A stretch of DNA of 64,000 bases from Mucilaginibacter terrigena (GCF_004168255.1 NZ_SEWG01000009.1:1-64000); one strand, 5' to 3'. Numbered from the stretch's first letter, positions 51,789 to 61,620 are shown. The notes: generated by a model not told the origin, from the sequence alone. Numbers and translations are program-made.

Positions 51789-52295
51789 TTATAAAGCTGG
51801 TTTTGCAGCAGTTTTAAATTTACTGCAATTATCAAGCTTATATATTATAGTATAACCCGCGGCCCCATCCGTTACCTGCCGCCCTTCGCCGGTTACCTTA
51901 AATGGTTTTTGTAAAAGCTGCTGTGCCGATAGCTGCAGATCAACCGAAAGCGTATCTTTCATTCCCTCCTGCATAAAAGTCCACACTGCCTTTATATCAT
52001 TACCTGTTATAGTCCCATCTAAAGTCCCTTTACGCGCATCCTTTTCTTTGGGGATCCATTGCATTTCGCCGGTAACTTTTCCTGCCTTTACAAGTAAATG
52101 AACTGCCGTTGTATCCTGGTTGCTTGTGCCCTCGGTACGTATAAAGCAATATTCCATATCCTGGGCGGGGGCGGTTAGCCCTCCGTCAGCCGTATCAGCT
52201 GCGGCCATTTTAGTGGTATCAGCGTTCTTGTTCCCATTGCCGGTGCACGAAGCCAGCGCCAGTGCGCATATACTTATTATTGTGTATGGTTTCAT
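51789..52295 (-). CDS. Lipoprotein of unknown function
   Basis: 168 residues. Lipobox LALASC (Cys17); Asn/Asp/Ala-rich linker to about 45; C-terminal beta-rich domain with YCFIRTEGTSNQDTTAVHLLVKAG and GEMQWIPKEKDARKGTLDG, a pattern of small Bacteroidota lipoproteins. No enzyme motif. Convergent with the peptide array. The linker contains an AADTADGG stretch, but it does not match the array tail beyond TAD. Confidence 0.75.
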   Translation of the reverse strand: MKPYTIISICALALASCTGNGNKNADTTKMAAADTADGGLTAPAQDMEYCFIRTEGTSNQDTTAVHLLVKAGKVTGEMQWIPKEKDARKGTLDGTITGNDIKAVWTFMQEGMKDTLSVDLQLSAQQLLQKPFKVTGEGRQVTDGAAGYTIIYKLDNCSKFKTAAKPAL

Positions 52296-52586
52296 AGTTT
52301 TTATATGTTGATGTGATAATTAAACACCGGGACCAGAAAAAAGTTCGATACCTTATTATATATCAACATAACTCCCGCTTTAACAGTAAATCTGTGCATT
52401 CGGAAATTTATTCGTTAATATGTGCAAAAAAATCACCTTTTGTATAATTTGTTAGTTAAGTATAAATACATATATTGCCTTCATTATTAAAAACATTACC
52501 TGTTAGGGTGCGTAAACAAACTGACAGATAATAAAAACAAAACACAATTAATCCAGTTACAATTAAAAAACTTAAAAAAACTAAAC

Positions 52587-52793
52587 ATGGCAGCTTCAGG
52601 AATCACCGCGTATTCAGTAAAAACAAAAACTAAGAATGTTCCAATGATCGATCCTGTTATCGACATTAAATCTGGCAGGTACATAGCTACAGGTAAAGAT
52701 GCAGAAGGTAACAAAATGGCAGCGATAATGGGCAAAGCTACAGCAGAAGAGCACGTTAAAAACGGTAACGCTAAAAAAGGTTCTGGCTGGTAA
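52587..52793 (+). CDS. Small conserved-looking protein of unknown function
   Basis: 68 residues, no signal peptide or membrane helix, Lys-rich. Not recognised. Its own terminator and a long AT-rich upstream region (52296-52586) support it being a real, separately transcribed gene. The sequence ends AKKGSGW. Function unknown. Confidence 0.65.
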   Translation: MAASGITAYSVKTKTKNVPMIDPVIDIKSGRYIATGKDAEGNKMAAIMGKATAEEHVKNGNAKKGSGW

Positions 52794-52811
52794 ATAATAT
52801 TAAATGCCAAT

Positions 52812-52843
52812 AAAAACCTGCCCCATAAAGGCAGGTTTTTTTT
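52812..52843 (+). terminator. Rho-independent terminator
   Basis: Stem aaaacctgcc / ggcaggtttt with loop ccataaa and a strong T-run. It ends the small gene and reaches the stop codon of the convergent CYTH gene. Confidence 0.85.
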
Positions 52844-53318
52844 ATGCCTGTTTCCAGATATTGTATGGATACACCGACAGACTGGCGTTAGTGTACCGGT
52901 TATCGTGGCTAACCTCCTGCCCTGCCCATAAAGGTTTTTCAAAGGGTTCGTCTTCGTGCTGCAGTTCTATCTCGGCCAAAATAAGCCCGGTATTATCCCC
53001 GGTAAAAACATCTATTTCCCAGGTGTTCCCGGCGTGTTCAATATTATAACGCGTTTTTTGTATTAATGAGGCAGCAAAATTATCCAGTATCTCCTCTCCC
53101 TCGCTCACCGGTATTTTATACTCATACTCGCTGCGGCTAATGCCTGCTGATGCACCTTTAAGCGTAATGTAGGCGGCATCGCCCGCAACACGTATCCTTA
53201 CGGTACGCTTTTCTTCACTTAAAATATAACCCTGCTTATATACCGTACCCACGGGTTTGGTAACAGCCGCCCATTTAGCATGATCAACTAAAAACTTTCT
53301 TTCTATTTCTGTAGGCAT
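52842..53318 (-). CDS. CYTH-domain protein (triphosphate tunnel family)
   Basis: Cytoplasmic protein of the CYTH superfamily, which binds triphosphates in a beta-tunnel; bacterial members can be inorganic triphosphatases. N-terminal EIERKFLV is the signature ExExK motif. Further tunnel residues: RTVRIRVAGDAAYITLKG, YEYKIP, WEIDVFTG and AEIELQHEDE. 158 residues is the typical single-domain size. Adenylate cyclase activity (class IV) is a less likely alternative. Confidence 0.88.
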   Translation of the reverse strand: MPTEIERKFLVDHAKWAAVTKPVGTVYKQGYILSEEKRTVRIRVAGDAAYITLKGASAGISRSEYEYKIPVSEGEEILDNFAASLIQKTRYNIEHAGNTWEIDVFTGDNTGLILAEIELQHEDEPFEKPLWAGQEVSHDNRYTNASLSVYPYNIWKQA

Positions 53319-53494
53319 GTGCTTTTATTTTGTAGCATGTAAATTACAATAATACATTTTTTAAAAAATCGTTTATTGGATACCTTTAACAGATATTTTC
53401 ATTAATCTAAAAAGTTAACGAAATGTTAAAACCAAAAGCATTTAACATGCACTAAGGCTAAATGTTTATATTAGCCACGCTACTTAATTATCAT

Positions 53495-56209
53495 ATGAGC
53501 CTGAAAAAATTCGCGTTGATCATATCGTTTATTTCGTGTTTAACAGCCCCGGCATTTGCACAAAGGGATACGGTTAGCTTAAATACCATTATTGCCAAAA
53601 CCGCTAAATACGCCCTTAGTTTCCCTATCGAAAAAGTTTACCTGCATTTAGATAAGCCTTACTATAGCGCCGGCGATACCATCTGGTTTAAAGCTTATGT
53701 AACCGTCGACAAGCATTTGCCCACTACCTTAAGCAGTATTGTATATGTAGATATCAGCAACCAGGATTCAATTGTACAATTGGTTAAGCTGCCGGTTGTA
53801 AATGGTGTTGCACATGGCGATATTATACTTGCGCCCGGAAACTACAAACAAGGCAACTACCATTTAAGGGCGTACACCGCATGGATGCGTAATTTTGATT
53901 CGGATTACTTTTATAATAAGAATATAACCATTGGCAATGCCATACAAGATGCCGTTAACACCGATATAGCTTTTAGCAGTGTAGCCGGCCAGCCAAAGGT
54001 AAGCGCCGCAATTACCTATAAACAGCCCGGCGATGTACTTGCAGGCAAAAAAGTAAACTGGAGCGTAACCAACGCAACCGGCGACGAAATAAGCAAAGGA
54101 AAAGGCACAACCAACCAAAACGGCGTGCTCAGCATAGTTTTAAACGAAAATGCCAACGTATCGTTAAAAAACGCGCTCTTAACAACTACGATAGAACTGG
54201 GTAACCGTAAAGAATCATTAAACAAATTCCCGCTTACAGCCGCCACCGCCGAGCGTGATGTTCAGTTTTTTCCCGAAGGTGGCGAGCTTACACTGGGTGT
54301 GCGGTCGAAAGTTGCCTTTAAAGCTGTTAGTGCAAACGGCCTGGGCCTCGACGTAAAAGGCACGATTACCGATAATACAGGTACGGTAATAGCAAACCTG
54401 GAATCGCAGCACTTAGGGATGGGGGTATTTGCCATGCTGCCCGAGGATGGCAAAACATACAAAGCCAATATTACATTTCCCGACGGTGTTAAAACGACTT
54501 ATGATATGCCCCGCATTAAACCAGCAGGCATTACCCTTGCTGTGTATAACAACGACCCGGAAAACCTTAATGTAAAGCTATCGGCAAACGACCCGTATTT
54601 TAAAGCAAACCAGGGAAAAGGTTATTACATCATAGCCCAAAACGCAGGCATAATTTATTTTGCGGCGCAAACCACCTTAGATAACCAAAGCTACAGTGCA
54701 ACCATCCCAAAAAGTAAATTCCCTACGGGTATTATACAGTTAACACTTTTTAGCGAACGCGGTATCGCCCTTAGCGAACGTATTGTATTTATAAAGCGTA
54801 ACGATATGCTTAACCTTTCGCTTACTGCCGATCGTAAAGCCTTTTCAACAAGGCAAAAGGTTAAATTATCGTTATCGGCAAAAAATAACACCCTCCCGGT
54901 TGAGGGCGAGTTTTCGGTATCGGTTATCGACGAATCAAAGGTTCCGTATGATGAAAATGCCGAAACTACCATCATGACTAACCTGCTGCTTACATCCGAG
55001 ATAAAGGGATATGTAGAAAAACCCAACTACTACTTTATAAGCAAAGATGCTAATGCCGATGCAAACCTTGATATTTTAATGCTTACGCAAGGCTACCGCC
55101 GCATATCGTACCGTAATATTTTAACCGCAAAGTACCCGCAGATATACCTGTACCCCGAACAGCAGGGCCTCGAAATTGTGGGTATGCTGCGTAACAATAC
55201 AGGCATGCCAATGGCTAAAGGTAATTTGCGCCTGCAGATCCCCGGTAAAAAGATCTACGCCGAAACGATGACAGACATGACGGGTAACTTTAAATTTCCC
55301 AAGCTAAGCTTCCCCGACTCGTCGCAGGTAGTTATAAGCGCGCGTAACAACCCAAACAGCCGCAACCTGATGATATCTGTAACCGGCGACAGCTATCAGC
55401 CTGCTACCAAAAATATAAATGCTTTGGATGAAGTAGCAAATATCGATAGTTCGCTAAAAACCCTGCTGATAAACAGTAAGCGGCAATACGAAAACTTACA
55501 CATACTTAAAGAAGTTGTTATTAAATCCACATCGCTGGTTAAAAAGCCCAGCCATACCGATTATGGCACCTTATCGGCCTTACCTGCCATGGCAGACCAG
55601 GCCCTATCGGGCGAGCGCTTTAAAGAATGCAACAATCTTTTCCAATGCCTCCCATCAATGCTGTTGGGTGTTAGTGTAGACGAGAACCTTTTGTACTTCA
55701 CAAAAAACATGTCTAACACTAACCGTATGCCAATACAGATATTTGTAAACGGCAAACCGGTTGACTACAGCTACCTGGGTAGTTTGCGGGGCGCGGATGT
55801 AGAAACTATAGAGGTTTTTAAAAGTGATGGGCTTAGTAGTATCAACCAAAATTACCAGTCGGACGGGATCATATCCATCATCACCCGTAAAATACAAACA
55901 TCAAAGATAACCTTTGCCCAGTTGCAGGATATGTTGCCAAAAGGCAACCTGCTTACTTACAATGCACAAGGCTACAGCATCCCGCGCGAGTTTTATTCGC
56001 CAAAGTATGACCCACTTAAACAAGGAGCCTTTGGCGGCGACCTGCGGAGCACTGTTTTCTGGAGCCCTAAAATAAAAACTGATAAAACAGGCGCAACCTC
56101 GTTTGAATATTTCAACTCGGATGGCAAGGGCAATTATCGCGCAACCATTGAGGGTATGGATGCTGATGGTAACCTGGGCAGGTATATATTCCGTTATACT
56201 GTAAAGTAA
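53495..56209 (+). CDS. Secreted MG2-like protein with TonB-plug-like domain
   Basis: Large exported protein: signal peptide 1-23 (APAFAQ), macroglobulin MG2-like N-terminal domain (VYLHLDKPYYSAGDTIWFKAYV), several beta-sandwich domains, a carboxypeptidase-regulatory-like domain (about 560-630) and a plug-like segment (about 740-820, PIQIFVNGKPVDYSYLGSLRGADVETIEVF). No beta-barrel follows. The frame opens at 53462, but the ATG at 53495 begins the signal peptide (904 residues). Such proteins are widespread in Bacteroidota and unassigned; surface binding is likely. Confidence 0.78.
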   Translation: MSLKKFALIISFISCLTAPAFAQRDTVSLNTIIAKTAKYALSFPIEKVYLHLDKPYYSAGDTIWFKAYVTVDKHLPTTLSSIVYVDISNQDSIVQLVKLPVVNGVAHGDIILAPGNYKQGNYHLRAYTAWMRNFDSDYFYNKNITIGNAIQDAVNTDIAFSSVAGQPKVSAAITYKQPGDVLAGKKVNWSVTNATGDEISKGKGTTNQNGVLSIVLNENANVSLKNALLTTTIELGNRKESLNKFPLTAATAERDVQFFPEGGELTLGVRSKVAFKAVSANGLGLDVKGTITDNTGTVIANLESQHLGMGVFAMLPEDGKTYKANITFPDGVKTTYDMPRIKPAGITLAVYNNDPENLNVKLSANDPYFKANQGKGYYIIAQNAGIIYFAAQTTLDNQSYSATIPKSKFPTGIIQLTLFSERGIALSERIVFIKRNDMLNLSLTADRKAFSTRQKVKLSLSAKNNTLPVEGEFSVSVIDESKVPYDENAETTIMTNLLLTSEIKGYVEKPNYYFISKDANADANLDILMLTQGYRRISYRNILTAKYPQIYLYPEQQGLEIVGMLRNNTGMPMAKGNLRLQIPGKKIYAETMTDMTGNFKFPKLSFPDSSQVVISARNNPNSRNLMISVTGDSYQPATKNINALDEVANIDSSLKTLLINSKRQYENLHILKEVVIKSTSLVKKPSHTDYGTLSALPAMADQALSGERFKECNNLFQCLPSMLLGVSVDENLLYFTKNMSNTNRMPIQIFVNGKPVDYSYLGSLRGADVETIEVFKSDGLSSINQNYQSDGIISIITRKIQTSKITFAQLQDMLPKGNLLTYNAQGYSIPREFYSPKYDPLKQGAFGGDLRSTVFWSPKIKTDKTGATSFEYFNSDGKGNYRATIEGMDADGNLGRYIFRYTVK

Positions 56210-56280
56210 AACAGGCACTTAGCGGTTGCATTATCCAAACTTAATTTCATACATTTAGATAACCTAAATAACTTAAGCAT

Positions 56281-56685
56281 ATGGATATGTCATTAATTAA
56301 CTGGCCCGCTGTAATAGTGGCGGCCCTTTCCGGATTTGCAGTTGGCGGTATCTGGTATTCCCGGCCATTATTTGGCAACGCCTGGATGACCGATAGTAAC
56401 TTAACCGTTGAACAAGTGGAAAAAGGCAACAAAGGCAAGATCTTCGGCTTTACACTTGTGTTCTCTTTAATAATGGCAGCTAACCTTGCCGCTTTTTTGG
56501 CCGAGCCCAAAACTGATGTTAGCTGGGGTGCAACAGCCGGTTTTTTGGCAGGTGTATGGACGTTTGGGGCCATTGCCATACACAGCCTGTTCGAGCTTAA
56601 AAGCTGGCGCTATATTTTTATAAACGGCGGCTATAGTGTGGTATCGTTAACCATAATGGGCGCTATTATCGGCCTTTGGCGATAA
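56281..56685 (+). CDS. DUF1761 membrane protein
   Basis: 134-residue integral membrane protein of the DUF1761 family, about four helices. The start INWPAVIVAALSGFAVGGIWYSRPLFGNAWM is the family signature. Function unknown. It stands alone on the strand, 71 bp after the MG2-like gene. Confidence 0.85.
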   Translation: MDMSLINWPAVIVAALSGFAVGGIWYSRPLFGNAWMTDSNLTVEQVEKGNKGKIFGFTLVFSLIMAANLAAFLAEPKTDVSWGATAGFLAGVWTFGAIAIHSLFELKSWRYIFINGGYSVVSLTIMGAIIGLWR

Positions 56686-56821
56686 CCCTTTTTTAAATTT
56701 TATCCATAATTGTTGATATTAATTACCCTTGTTACATGGTGATATGACATTTTCGTGAACCATTGTACCGAACAATAAAGCCTGCTTAGCGTTTATTCAT
56801 TTTATCATTAGAATTAACGCG

Positions 56822-57691
56822 ATGAGTAACGCAACAACAACTTTCCAAAAAACATATAGCATAGGCGGCGACCTGCCTGTTAACCGTATAGGTTACGGTG
56901 CCATGCGCATAACCGGCAAAGGCATTTGGGGCCCGCCAAAAGATAAAGACGAAGCCATCCGTGTTTTAAAGCGCGCGGTAGGGCTTGGTGTAAACTTTAT
57001 TGACACCGCCGACAGTTATGGCCCCCATATTTCTGAAGAACTGATAGCCGAAGCGCTTTACCCCTACCCGCCCGACCTTGTGATTGGCACTAAAGGCGGC
57101 CTGCTGCGCACCGGACCCGATCAATGGCCAATCAATTCGAGCCCTGCACATTTAAAAGAAGCATTAGAGGGCAGCCTGAAACGCCTAAAACTTGACCAGA
57201 TAGACCTGTACCAACTGCACCGCATAGACCCGAACGTGCCCGCCGAGCAAAGCTTTGCATTTTTAAAACAGGCACAGGCCGATGGCAAGGTCCGCCACAT
57301 AGGTTTATCAGAAGTGGATATCGATGATATTAAAAAAGCGCAGGACTATTTTGAAGTGGTATCGGTACAAAACATGTACAGTGTAGATAACCGCAAATGG
57401 GAAGGCGTACTAAACTACTGCGAGGACAACGATATCGCCTTCATCCCGTGGTTCCCGCTAAATGCCGGTAATGTGGCTGCGCAGGAAAAACTGCAGCAGG
57501 TAGCCCAAAAACATGGCGCTACGGTGCACCAGGTAGCTCTAAGCTGGTTACTGAGCCACTCAAAGAATATACTGCTGATACCAGGCACATCAAGTGTCGC
57601 GCATTTGGAAGAGAATATGAAAACAGCCGGCATAACGCTGGATGCCGAAGATATTGACGAGTTGGACGGTATATCGCCCCCGGTTGGATAA
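56822..57691 (+). CDS. Aldo/keto reductase
   Basis: NADPH-dependent (alpha/beta)8-barrel oxidoreductase reducing aldehydes or ketones. The catalytic set is visible: Asp and Tyr in FIDTADSYG, Lys in IGTKGG, His in YQLHRIDP. Cofactor segment IPWFPLNAG and the C-terminal LLIPGTSSVAHLEENM fit the family. 289 residues. Single gene followed by a terminator; physiological substrate unknown. Confidence 0.92.
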   Translation: MSNATTTFQKTYSIGGDLPVNRIGYGAMRITGKGIWGPPKDKDEAIRVLKRAVGLGVNFIDTADSYGPHISEELIAEALYPYPPDLVIGTKGGLLRTGPDQWPINSSPAHLKEALEGSLKRLKLDQIDLYQLHRIDPNVPAEQSFAFLKQAQADGKVRHIGLSEVDIDDIKKAQDYFEVVSVQNMYSVDNRKWEGVLNYCEDNDIAFIPWFPLNAGNVAAQEKLQQVAQKHGATVHQVALSWLLSHSKNILLIPGTSSVAHLEENMKTAGITLDAEDIDELDGISPPVG

Positions 57692-57715
57692 TCTCTCCGG
57701 AAGAATTTAATTATA

Positions 57716-57747
57716 AAGGATGCTGAAATAACCGGCATCCTTTTTTG
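57716..57747 (+). terminator. Rho-independent terminator
   Basis: Stem aaaggatgc / gcatccttt with T-run, 25 bp after the aldo/keto reductase stop. Confidence 0.85.
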
Positions 57748-57755
57748 TTATTCTG

Positions 57756-57763
57756 TATTTTTG
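57756..57763 (+). promoter_or_regulatory. Bacteroidota-type -7 box of the next gene
   Basis: The tatttttg word fits TAnnTTTG; it ends 5 bp before the ATG at 57769, implying a very short leader and supporting that start. Confidence 0.45.
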
Positions 57764-57768
57764 TGCCG

Positions 57769-58158
57769 ATGAAGAGCAAAGAAGAAATATTGAACAGCTA
57801 TTATTCGCACGCCGCGGATGGCACGCCCGAAATAGCCGCCGATGGGTTATTGCAAGCCATGGAAGATTACCGGCTGCAAGCCGAAGAAGGCGCTTTTAAC
57901 GCCGCCCGCGAGCTTAACAACGGCCAGCCTATATTTGCCACCTTTGCCGATTATAAAGCCAACCTGCAGGCTAAAACAGGATCTCTGCCAAAAGAAGATA
58001 CTATTAGGCTGATCGCTGACAGCATTATAGAGCAATTTCTGCCCGATGACCCTGACCATCATACTTTTGAATTTAGCTTTAAAGCCGAAGGCGCAAACCA
58101 CACCGTAGTTTACAAAAGAAATACCACAGGTCAATGGGAATACACGGGAAGGAAATAG
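57769..58158 (+). CDS. Small cytoplasmic protein of unknown function
   Basis: 129-residue acidic protein, no signal peptide. Helical N terminus (SKEEILNSYYSHAADG), then a beta-rich C-terminal part (DDPDHHTFEFSFKAEG, HTVVYKRNTTGQWEY). Not recognised. The frame begins at 57745, but the ATG at 57769 follows a promoter box and is preferred. Confidence 0.6.
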   Translation: MKSKEEILNSYYSHAADGTPEIAADGLLQAMEDYRLQAEEGAFNAARELNNGQPIFATFADYKANLQAKTGSLPKEDTIRLIADSIIEQFLPDDPDHHTFEFSFKAEGANHTVVYKRNTTGQWEYTGRK

Positions 58159-58164
58159 TTAAAA

Positions 58165-58262
58165 AGTTTAAGTTTAAAGTTAAAAGTCAAATTTGATGTC
58201 CGGGACTCACCGAAGTCGGGGTTAACAGCAAGTTCTTTCGACTTAAACTTTTGACTTTCGAC
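58165..58262. repeat. AT-rich inverted repeat between convergent genes
   Basis: The run aaagttaaaagtc (left) and gacttaaacttttgactttcg (right) are mutually complementary with gaps; between them ccgggactcaccgaagtcgggg. It may act as a weak bidirectional terminator or be a repeat remnant. Confidence 0.4.
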
Positions 58263-58556
58263 TTATCCCACATTTGCCACCCTGAATGGTTTCACATCTA
58301 CGGTTTCCCATATCTTTTGGGTGATGTAGGGTTCGCTTTGCTGCCATGCTGCAAGGGCTTCCTCGGTTTCAAACTGCACTATCATTACCGATCCTATCAT
58401 TTCGCCTTTGTCATTTAAGATAGCGCCACCCAACACATAATTGCCGTTCTCTTTTAAAACTTTGGCTGCGTCTAAATGATGCGGGCGTACATTCATGCGG
58501 CGTGCAAGGGCGCCTTCATCAGTATGGTCATAAGCGGTAACAAGGTATTGGTTCAT
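58263..58556 (-). CDS. YciI-like (YCII domain) protein
   Basis: 97-residue ferredoxin-like alpha/beta protein of the YCII family. Conserved RPHHLDAAKVLKENG with the His/Asp pair, and DKGEMIGSVMIVQFETEEAL with the central strand. A role as a small hydrolase or dehalogenase-like enzyme has been suggested for the family, but none is established here. Cytoplasmic. Confidence 0.85.
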   Translation of the reverse strand: MNQYLVTAYDHTDEGALARRMNVRPHHLDAAKVLKENGNYVLGGAILNDKGEMIGSVMIVQFETEEALAAWQQSEPYITQKIWETVDVKPFRVANVG

Positions 58557-58704
58557 GTCTGGAGATGTTTGTTTATAGGATAATTACAAATAACAGCAAG
58601 TTCTGTTTAGCATGCAAATTATCGCTGTGAAAAAAAATTTCGGGTGCCATACAGGAATAACTGTATAATTTACAATATTTGTTTTTCAATTACGAAAACC
58701 ATTT

Positions 58705-59874
58705 ATGAGAACCGATCTGAAACAAGAATTTATTAAGCGATATGGTAAAGAAGCCACGGAAACTTATTTTTCGCCGGGCAGGGTAAACCTTATTGGCGAG
58801 CATATCGACTACAACGGCGGACTGGTTATGCCGTGCGCTATTACTTTTGGTTCGTATTTACTGGTATCGCCTAATAACGATAATGTTTTCAGGTTTAAAA
58901 GCCTCAATTTTCCTGAGCAGGCCGAGGTACCCATGCATACCGAACACAAAAAAACAGGCGAGGTTTGGTATAACTACCCGGTTGGCGTAATAGCCCATTT
59001 TTTAAACGACGGTAAAGAACTGCAGGGCCTTGATATGCTGTTTTATGGCGATATCCCAATCGGTTCGGGCCTGTCGTCGTCTGCATCTATAGAGGTGGTA
59101 ACTGCTTTTGCTTTGAATGACCTGTTTACAGCCGATTATAGCCGACTGGATCTGGTGAAACTATCACAATCGGTCGAGAATAAATTTATTGGCGTTAACT
59201 GCGGCATTATGGACCAGTTTGCCGTTGCCTTTGGCGAAAAGAACAAAGCCCTGATGCTGAACTGCGATACGCTGGATTACCAGGCGGTTGACAGCAACCT
59301 GGGCGATTACCTGCTGGCCATTATCAACACCAACAAGCCCCGCAAACTGGCCGAATCGAAATATAACGAGCGCGTAGAGGAATGCCAAACCGCCCTTGCA
59401 GCATTAAAGCAGGAACTGGATATTAATCACCTGTGCGATATCGACGCCGAAACTTTCAAGCAATACAAATACCTGATAACAGATAGCGTAGTTCAGGGCC
59501 GTGCCAAACACGTGGTGGAGGAGAACGACCGCGTAAAGCTGGCTGCAAAAGCCTTGAGCAATAACAACCTGGCCGAATTTGGCCGGCTGATGTACGCCTC
59601 GCACCAATCCCTGCGCGACCTGTACGAGGTAAGCGGCGTGGAACTGGATACCGTTGTAGACTACTGCAAAACCAACCCGGATGTTGCAGGTGCCCGTATG
59701 ACCGGCGCTGGCTTTGGCGGCTGCGCCATTGCCCTGGTAAAAAGGGATGCCTTTGATAAATTCAGCAAGGAGGTTACCGGATACTACAACGATAAAATTG
59801 GTTATGCGCCTTCGGTTTACGCATCCCTGATAGGTGACGGCGTAGGTATATTGAAAGAGACGGTAAAATCGTAA
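58705..59874 (+). CDS. galK: Galactokinase
   Basis: GHMP kinase phosphorylating galactose at C1, first step of the Leloir route. Signature SPGRVNLIGEHIDYNGG at residues 23-39, ATP loop PIGSGLSSSAS and C-terminal GAGFGGCAIAL. 389 residues, normal. No galT or transporter gene is adjacent. The TrmH-type gene starts 25 bp later and may be read from its own promoter. Confidence 0.95.
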   Translation: MRTDLKQEFIKRYGKEATETYFSPGRVNLIGEHIDYNGGLVMPCAITFGSYLLVSPNNDNVFRFKSLNFPEQAEVPMHTEHKKTGEVWYNYPVGVIAHFLNDGKELQGLDMLFYGDIPIGSGLSSSASIEVVTAFALNDLFTADYSRLDLVKLSQSVENKFIGVNCGIMDQFAVAFGEKNKALMLNCDTLDYQAVDSNLGDYLLAIINTNKPRKLAESKYNERVEECQTALAALKQELDINHLCDIDAETFKQYKYLITDSVVQGRAKHVVEENDRVKLAAKALSNNNLAEFGRLMYASHQSLRDLYEVSGVELDTVVDYCKTNPDVAGARMTGAGFGGCAIALVKRDAFDKFSKEVTGYYNDKIGYAPSVYASLIGDGVGILKETVKS

Positions 59875-59883
59875 TTTCGCGGT
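59851..59883 (+). promoter_or_regulatory. Candidate promoter of the TrmH-type gene
   Basis: TTG at 59851-59853, 18 bases, then taatttcg at 59872-59879, one base from TAnnTTTG and overlapping the galK stop codon. The 12-mer taatttcgcggt also occurs upstream of the helicase gene. Confidence 0.35.
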
Positions 59884-59899
59884 TTATCATTTCAATAAT

Positions 59900-60433
59900 A
59901 TGCGCAAGTTAAAACTCGACGAACTGAACCGTGCTACTGTAGCCGAATTTAAGGCGCAAGATAAACTGCCCGTGGCCGTGGTGCTTGATAACGTGCGCAG
60001 TATGCACAATATCGGCTCCATATTTCGCACTTCAGATGGTTTCGCGGTTGAGCAGGTTTGCCTTTGCGGCATCACCGCCCAGCCCCCGCACCGCGAGATC
60101 GAAAAAACAGCCCTGGGTGCTACCCAATCCATCAGCTGGGCCTATTTTGAAACACCCTTGCAGGCGGCAGAACAACTCCGCGCCGATGGTTATAAGATCA
60201 TCGCTATTGAGCAGGCCGAGAACAGCATTATGCTAAACACCTTTATCCCCGCCCCTAACCAAAAATACGCGCTGATATTTGGCAACGAAGTAAACGGCGT
60301 TAGCGATGAAGTAATGCAGCATATAGATGCCTGCATCGAGATCCCCCAGTTTGGCACCAAGCATTCTTTCAACATCGTAGTATCGGCAGGTATTGTTTTG
60401 TGGGATTTTTATTCGAAGATAGTTCACGGGTAA
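59900..60433 (+). CDS. TrmH/SpoU-family RNA 2'-O-methyltransferase
   Basis: SPOUT-fold methyltransferase acting on tRNA or rRNA with SAM. Motif 1 VVLDNVRSMHNIGSIFRT with the conserved Asn and Arg, motif 2 FGNEVNGVSD and motif 3 IPQFGTKHSFNIVVSAGI forming the trefoil knot. 177 residues. The exact RNA target cannot be told. Confidence 0.92.
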   Translation: MRKLKLDELNRATVAEFKAQDKLPVAVVLDNVRSMHNIGSIFRTSDGFAVEQVCLCGITAQPPHREIEKTALGATQSISWAYFETPLQAAEQLRADGYKIIAIEQAENSIMLNTFIPAPNQKYALIFGNEVNGVSDEVMQHIDACIEIPQFGTKHSFNIVVSAGIVLWDFYSKIVHG

Positions 60434-60606
60434 TCGTTCATGGTTCATGGTGAAATATTAATACTCATGGAAGTTTGCTGTATAGGCAATTAATCAACAA
60501 TATTTTATCGTTTCGGGCATTTTGGTAACCAAATGATAATCAGAAAATTAAATTTGTTTGTTTGGTTTTTATCGTAACTTTATAGTATACCCTTACTATA
60601 ATCATT

Positions 60607-61620
60607 ATGCCTAAATTAAGCCTGGCGTTAATTTCAATTTTATTGTGTTTCGCCCTCACCTCATGTAAAGACCTGCAGGTAGAACCTGATACAGACAATG
60701 ACACCGACACCACGCAGGTAGGGGCAAAAGGATGGACGCAGGTGCAGGATTATCCCGGCACCGCGCTTCGCTGGACGTTCGGATTTTCGGAGGGTGGTAA
60801 GGGTTATGTTATTGGCGGGCAATATGAGGCCTCTTCCGACAACAGCGCTGCCAATGTATTTCAGTACGATCCTTCGGCAAATAAATGGTCGCATCTAAAT
60901 GACTATCCCGGCAGCGGGATGGGGCTGATGGCCGGTTTCTCCATCAACGGCAAAACATACCTGGGCACCGGGTTTAACTACGGTACAAATCTTTTACAAA
61001 GCGATTTTTGGGAATACAATTCCACCAATGATACCTGGATACAGAAGGGAGATTTTCCAGGCGGTAAAAGGCAGGGTTCAATATCTTTTGCAATTGGTGG
61101 TCATGGATATTTAATTGGCGCGCTGTCGCGATTGAAACAGGACGTTTGGAAATACGCGCCCGCTACCGATGAATGGACCCAAATGGCAGATTATCCCGGA
61201 ACGGGCAATGCCGAAATGATAGGCATTACCGTTAATGGCAAGGCTTATGTTGGGGCAGGCGCCGGCACAGATGCTGTTGTGAGTGATTTTTGGGAATACG
61301 ACCCTGCGCTTGACAAGTGGATACAAAAAGCCGATATTATTGAGCCGCTTTATAACCCGGTTGTTTTTACTAAGGGCACCAAAATTTATGTTGTTGGCGG
61401 GATTGGCCAGAATATGAAATTTCGTAACCAGGTTTTGATATATGATACGGCAACAGATCAGTGGACCAAAGCGGAAGATTTTAAAGGGAAGGAACGGTCG
61501 GCAGCTGTTGGATTTGTAATTGGCAACACCGCGTACTTTGGCCTTGGGGCAAGCAGTAAAATTGCGGGCGGGGCCACATACCCCATATATTTAAACGATT
61601 TTTGGAAATTTAATCCCTAA
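60607..61620 (+). CDS. Kelch-repeat lipoprotein
   Basis: Surface or periplasmic beta-propeller. Lipobox LTSC (Cys20); six Kelch-like blades with recurring GKGYVIGG, WEYNSTNDTW, WKYAPATDEW, WEYDPALDKW and IYDTATDQW. 337 residues. Such lipoproteins are common in Bacteroidota and bind ligands or partners; the ligand is unknown. A TTTG and a taacttta box (60573-60580 region) upstream may be its promoter. Confidence 0.88.
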   Translation: MPKLSLALISILLCFALTSCKDLQVEPDTDNDTDTTQVGAKGWTQVQDYPGTALRWTFGFSEGGKGYVIGGQYEASSDNSAANVFQYDPSANKWSHLNDYPGSGMGLMAGFSINGKTYLGTGFNYGTNLLQSDFWEYNSTNDTWIQKGDFPGGKRQGSISFAIGGHGYLIGALSRLKQDVWKYAPATDEWTQMADYPGTGNAEMIGITVNGKAYVGAGAGTDAVVSDFWEYDPALDKWIQKADIIEPLYNPVVFTKGTKIYVVGGIGQNMKFRNQVLIYDTATDQWTKAEDFKGKERSAAVGFVIGNTAYFGLGASSKIAGGATYPIYLNDFWKFNP

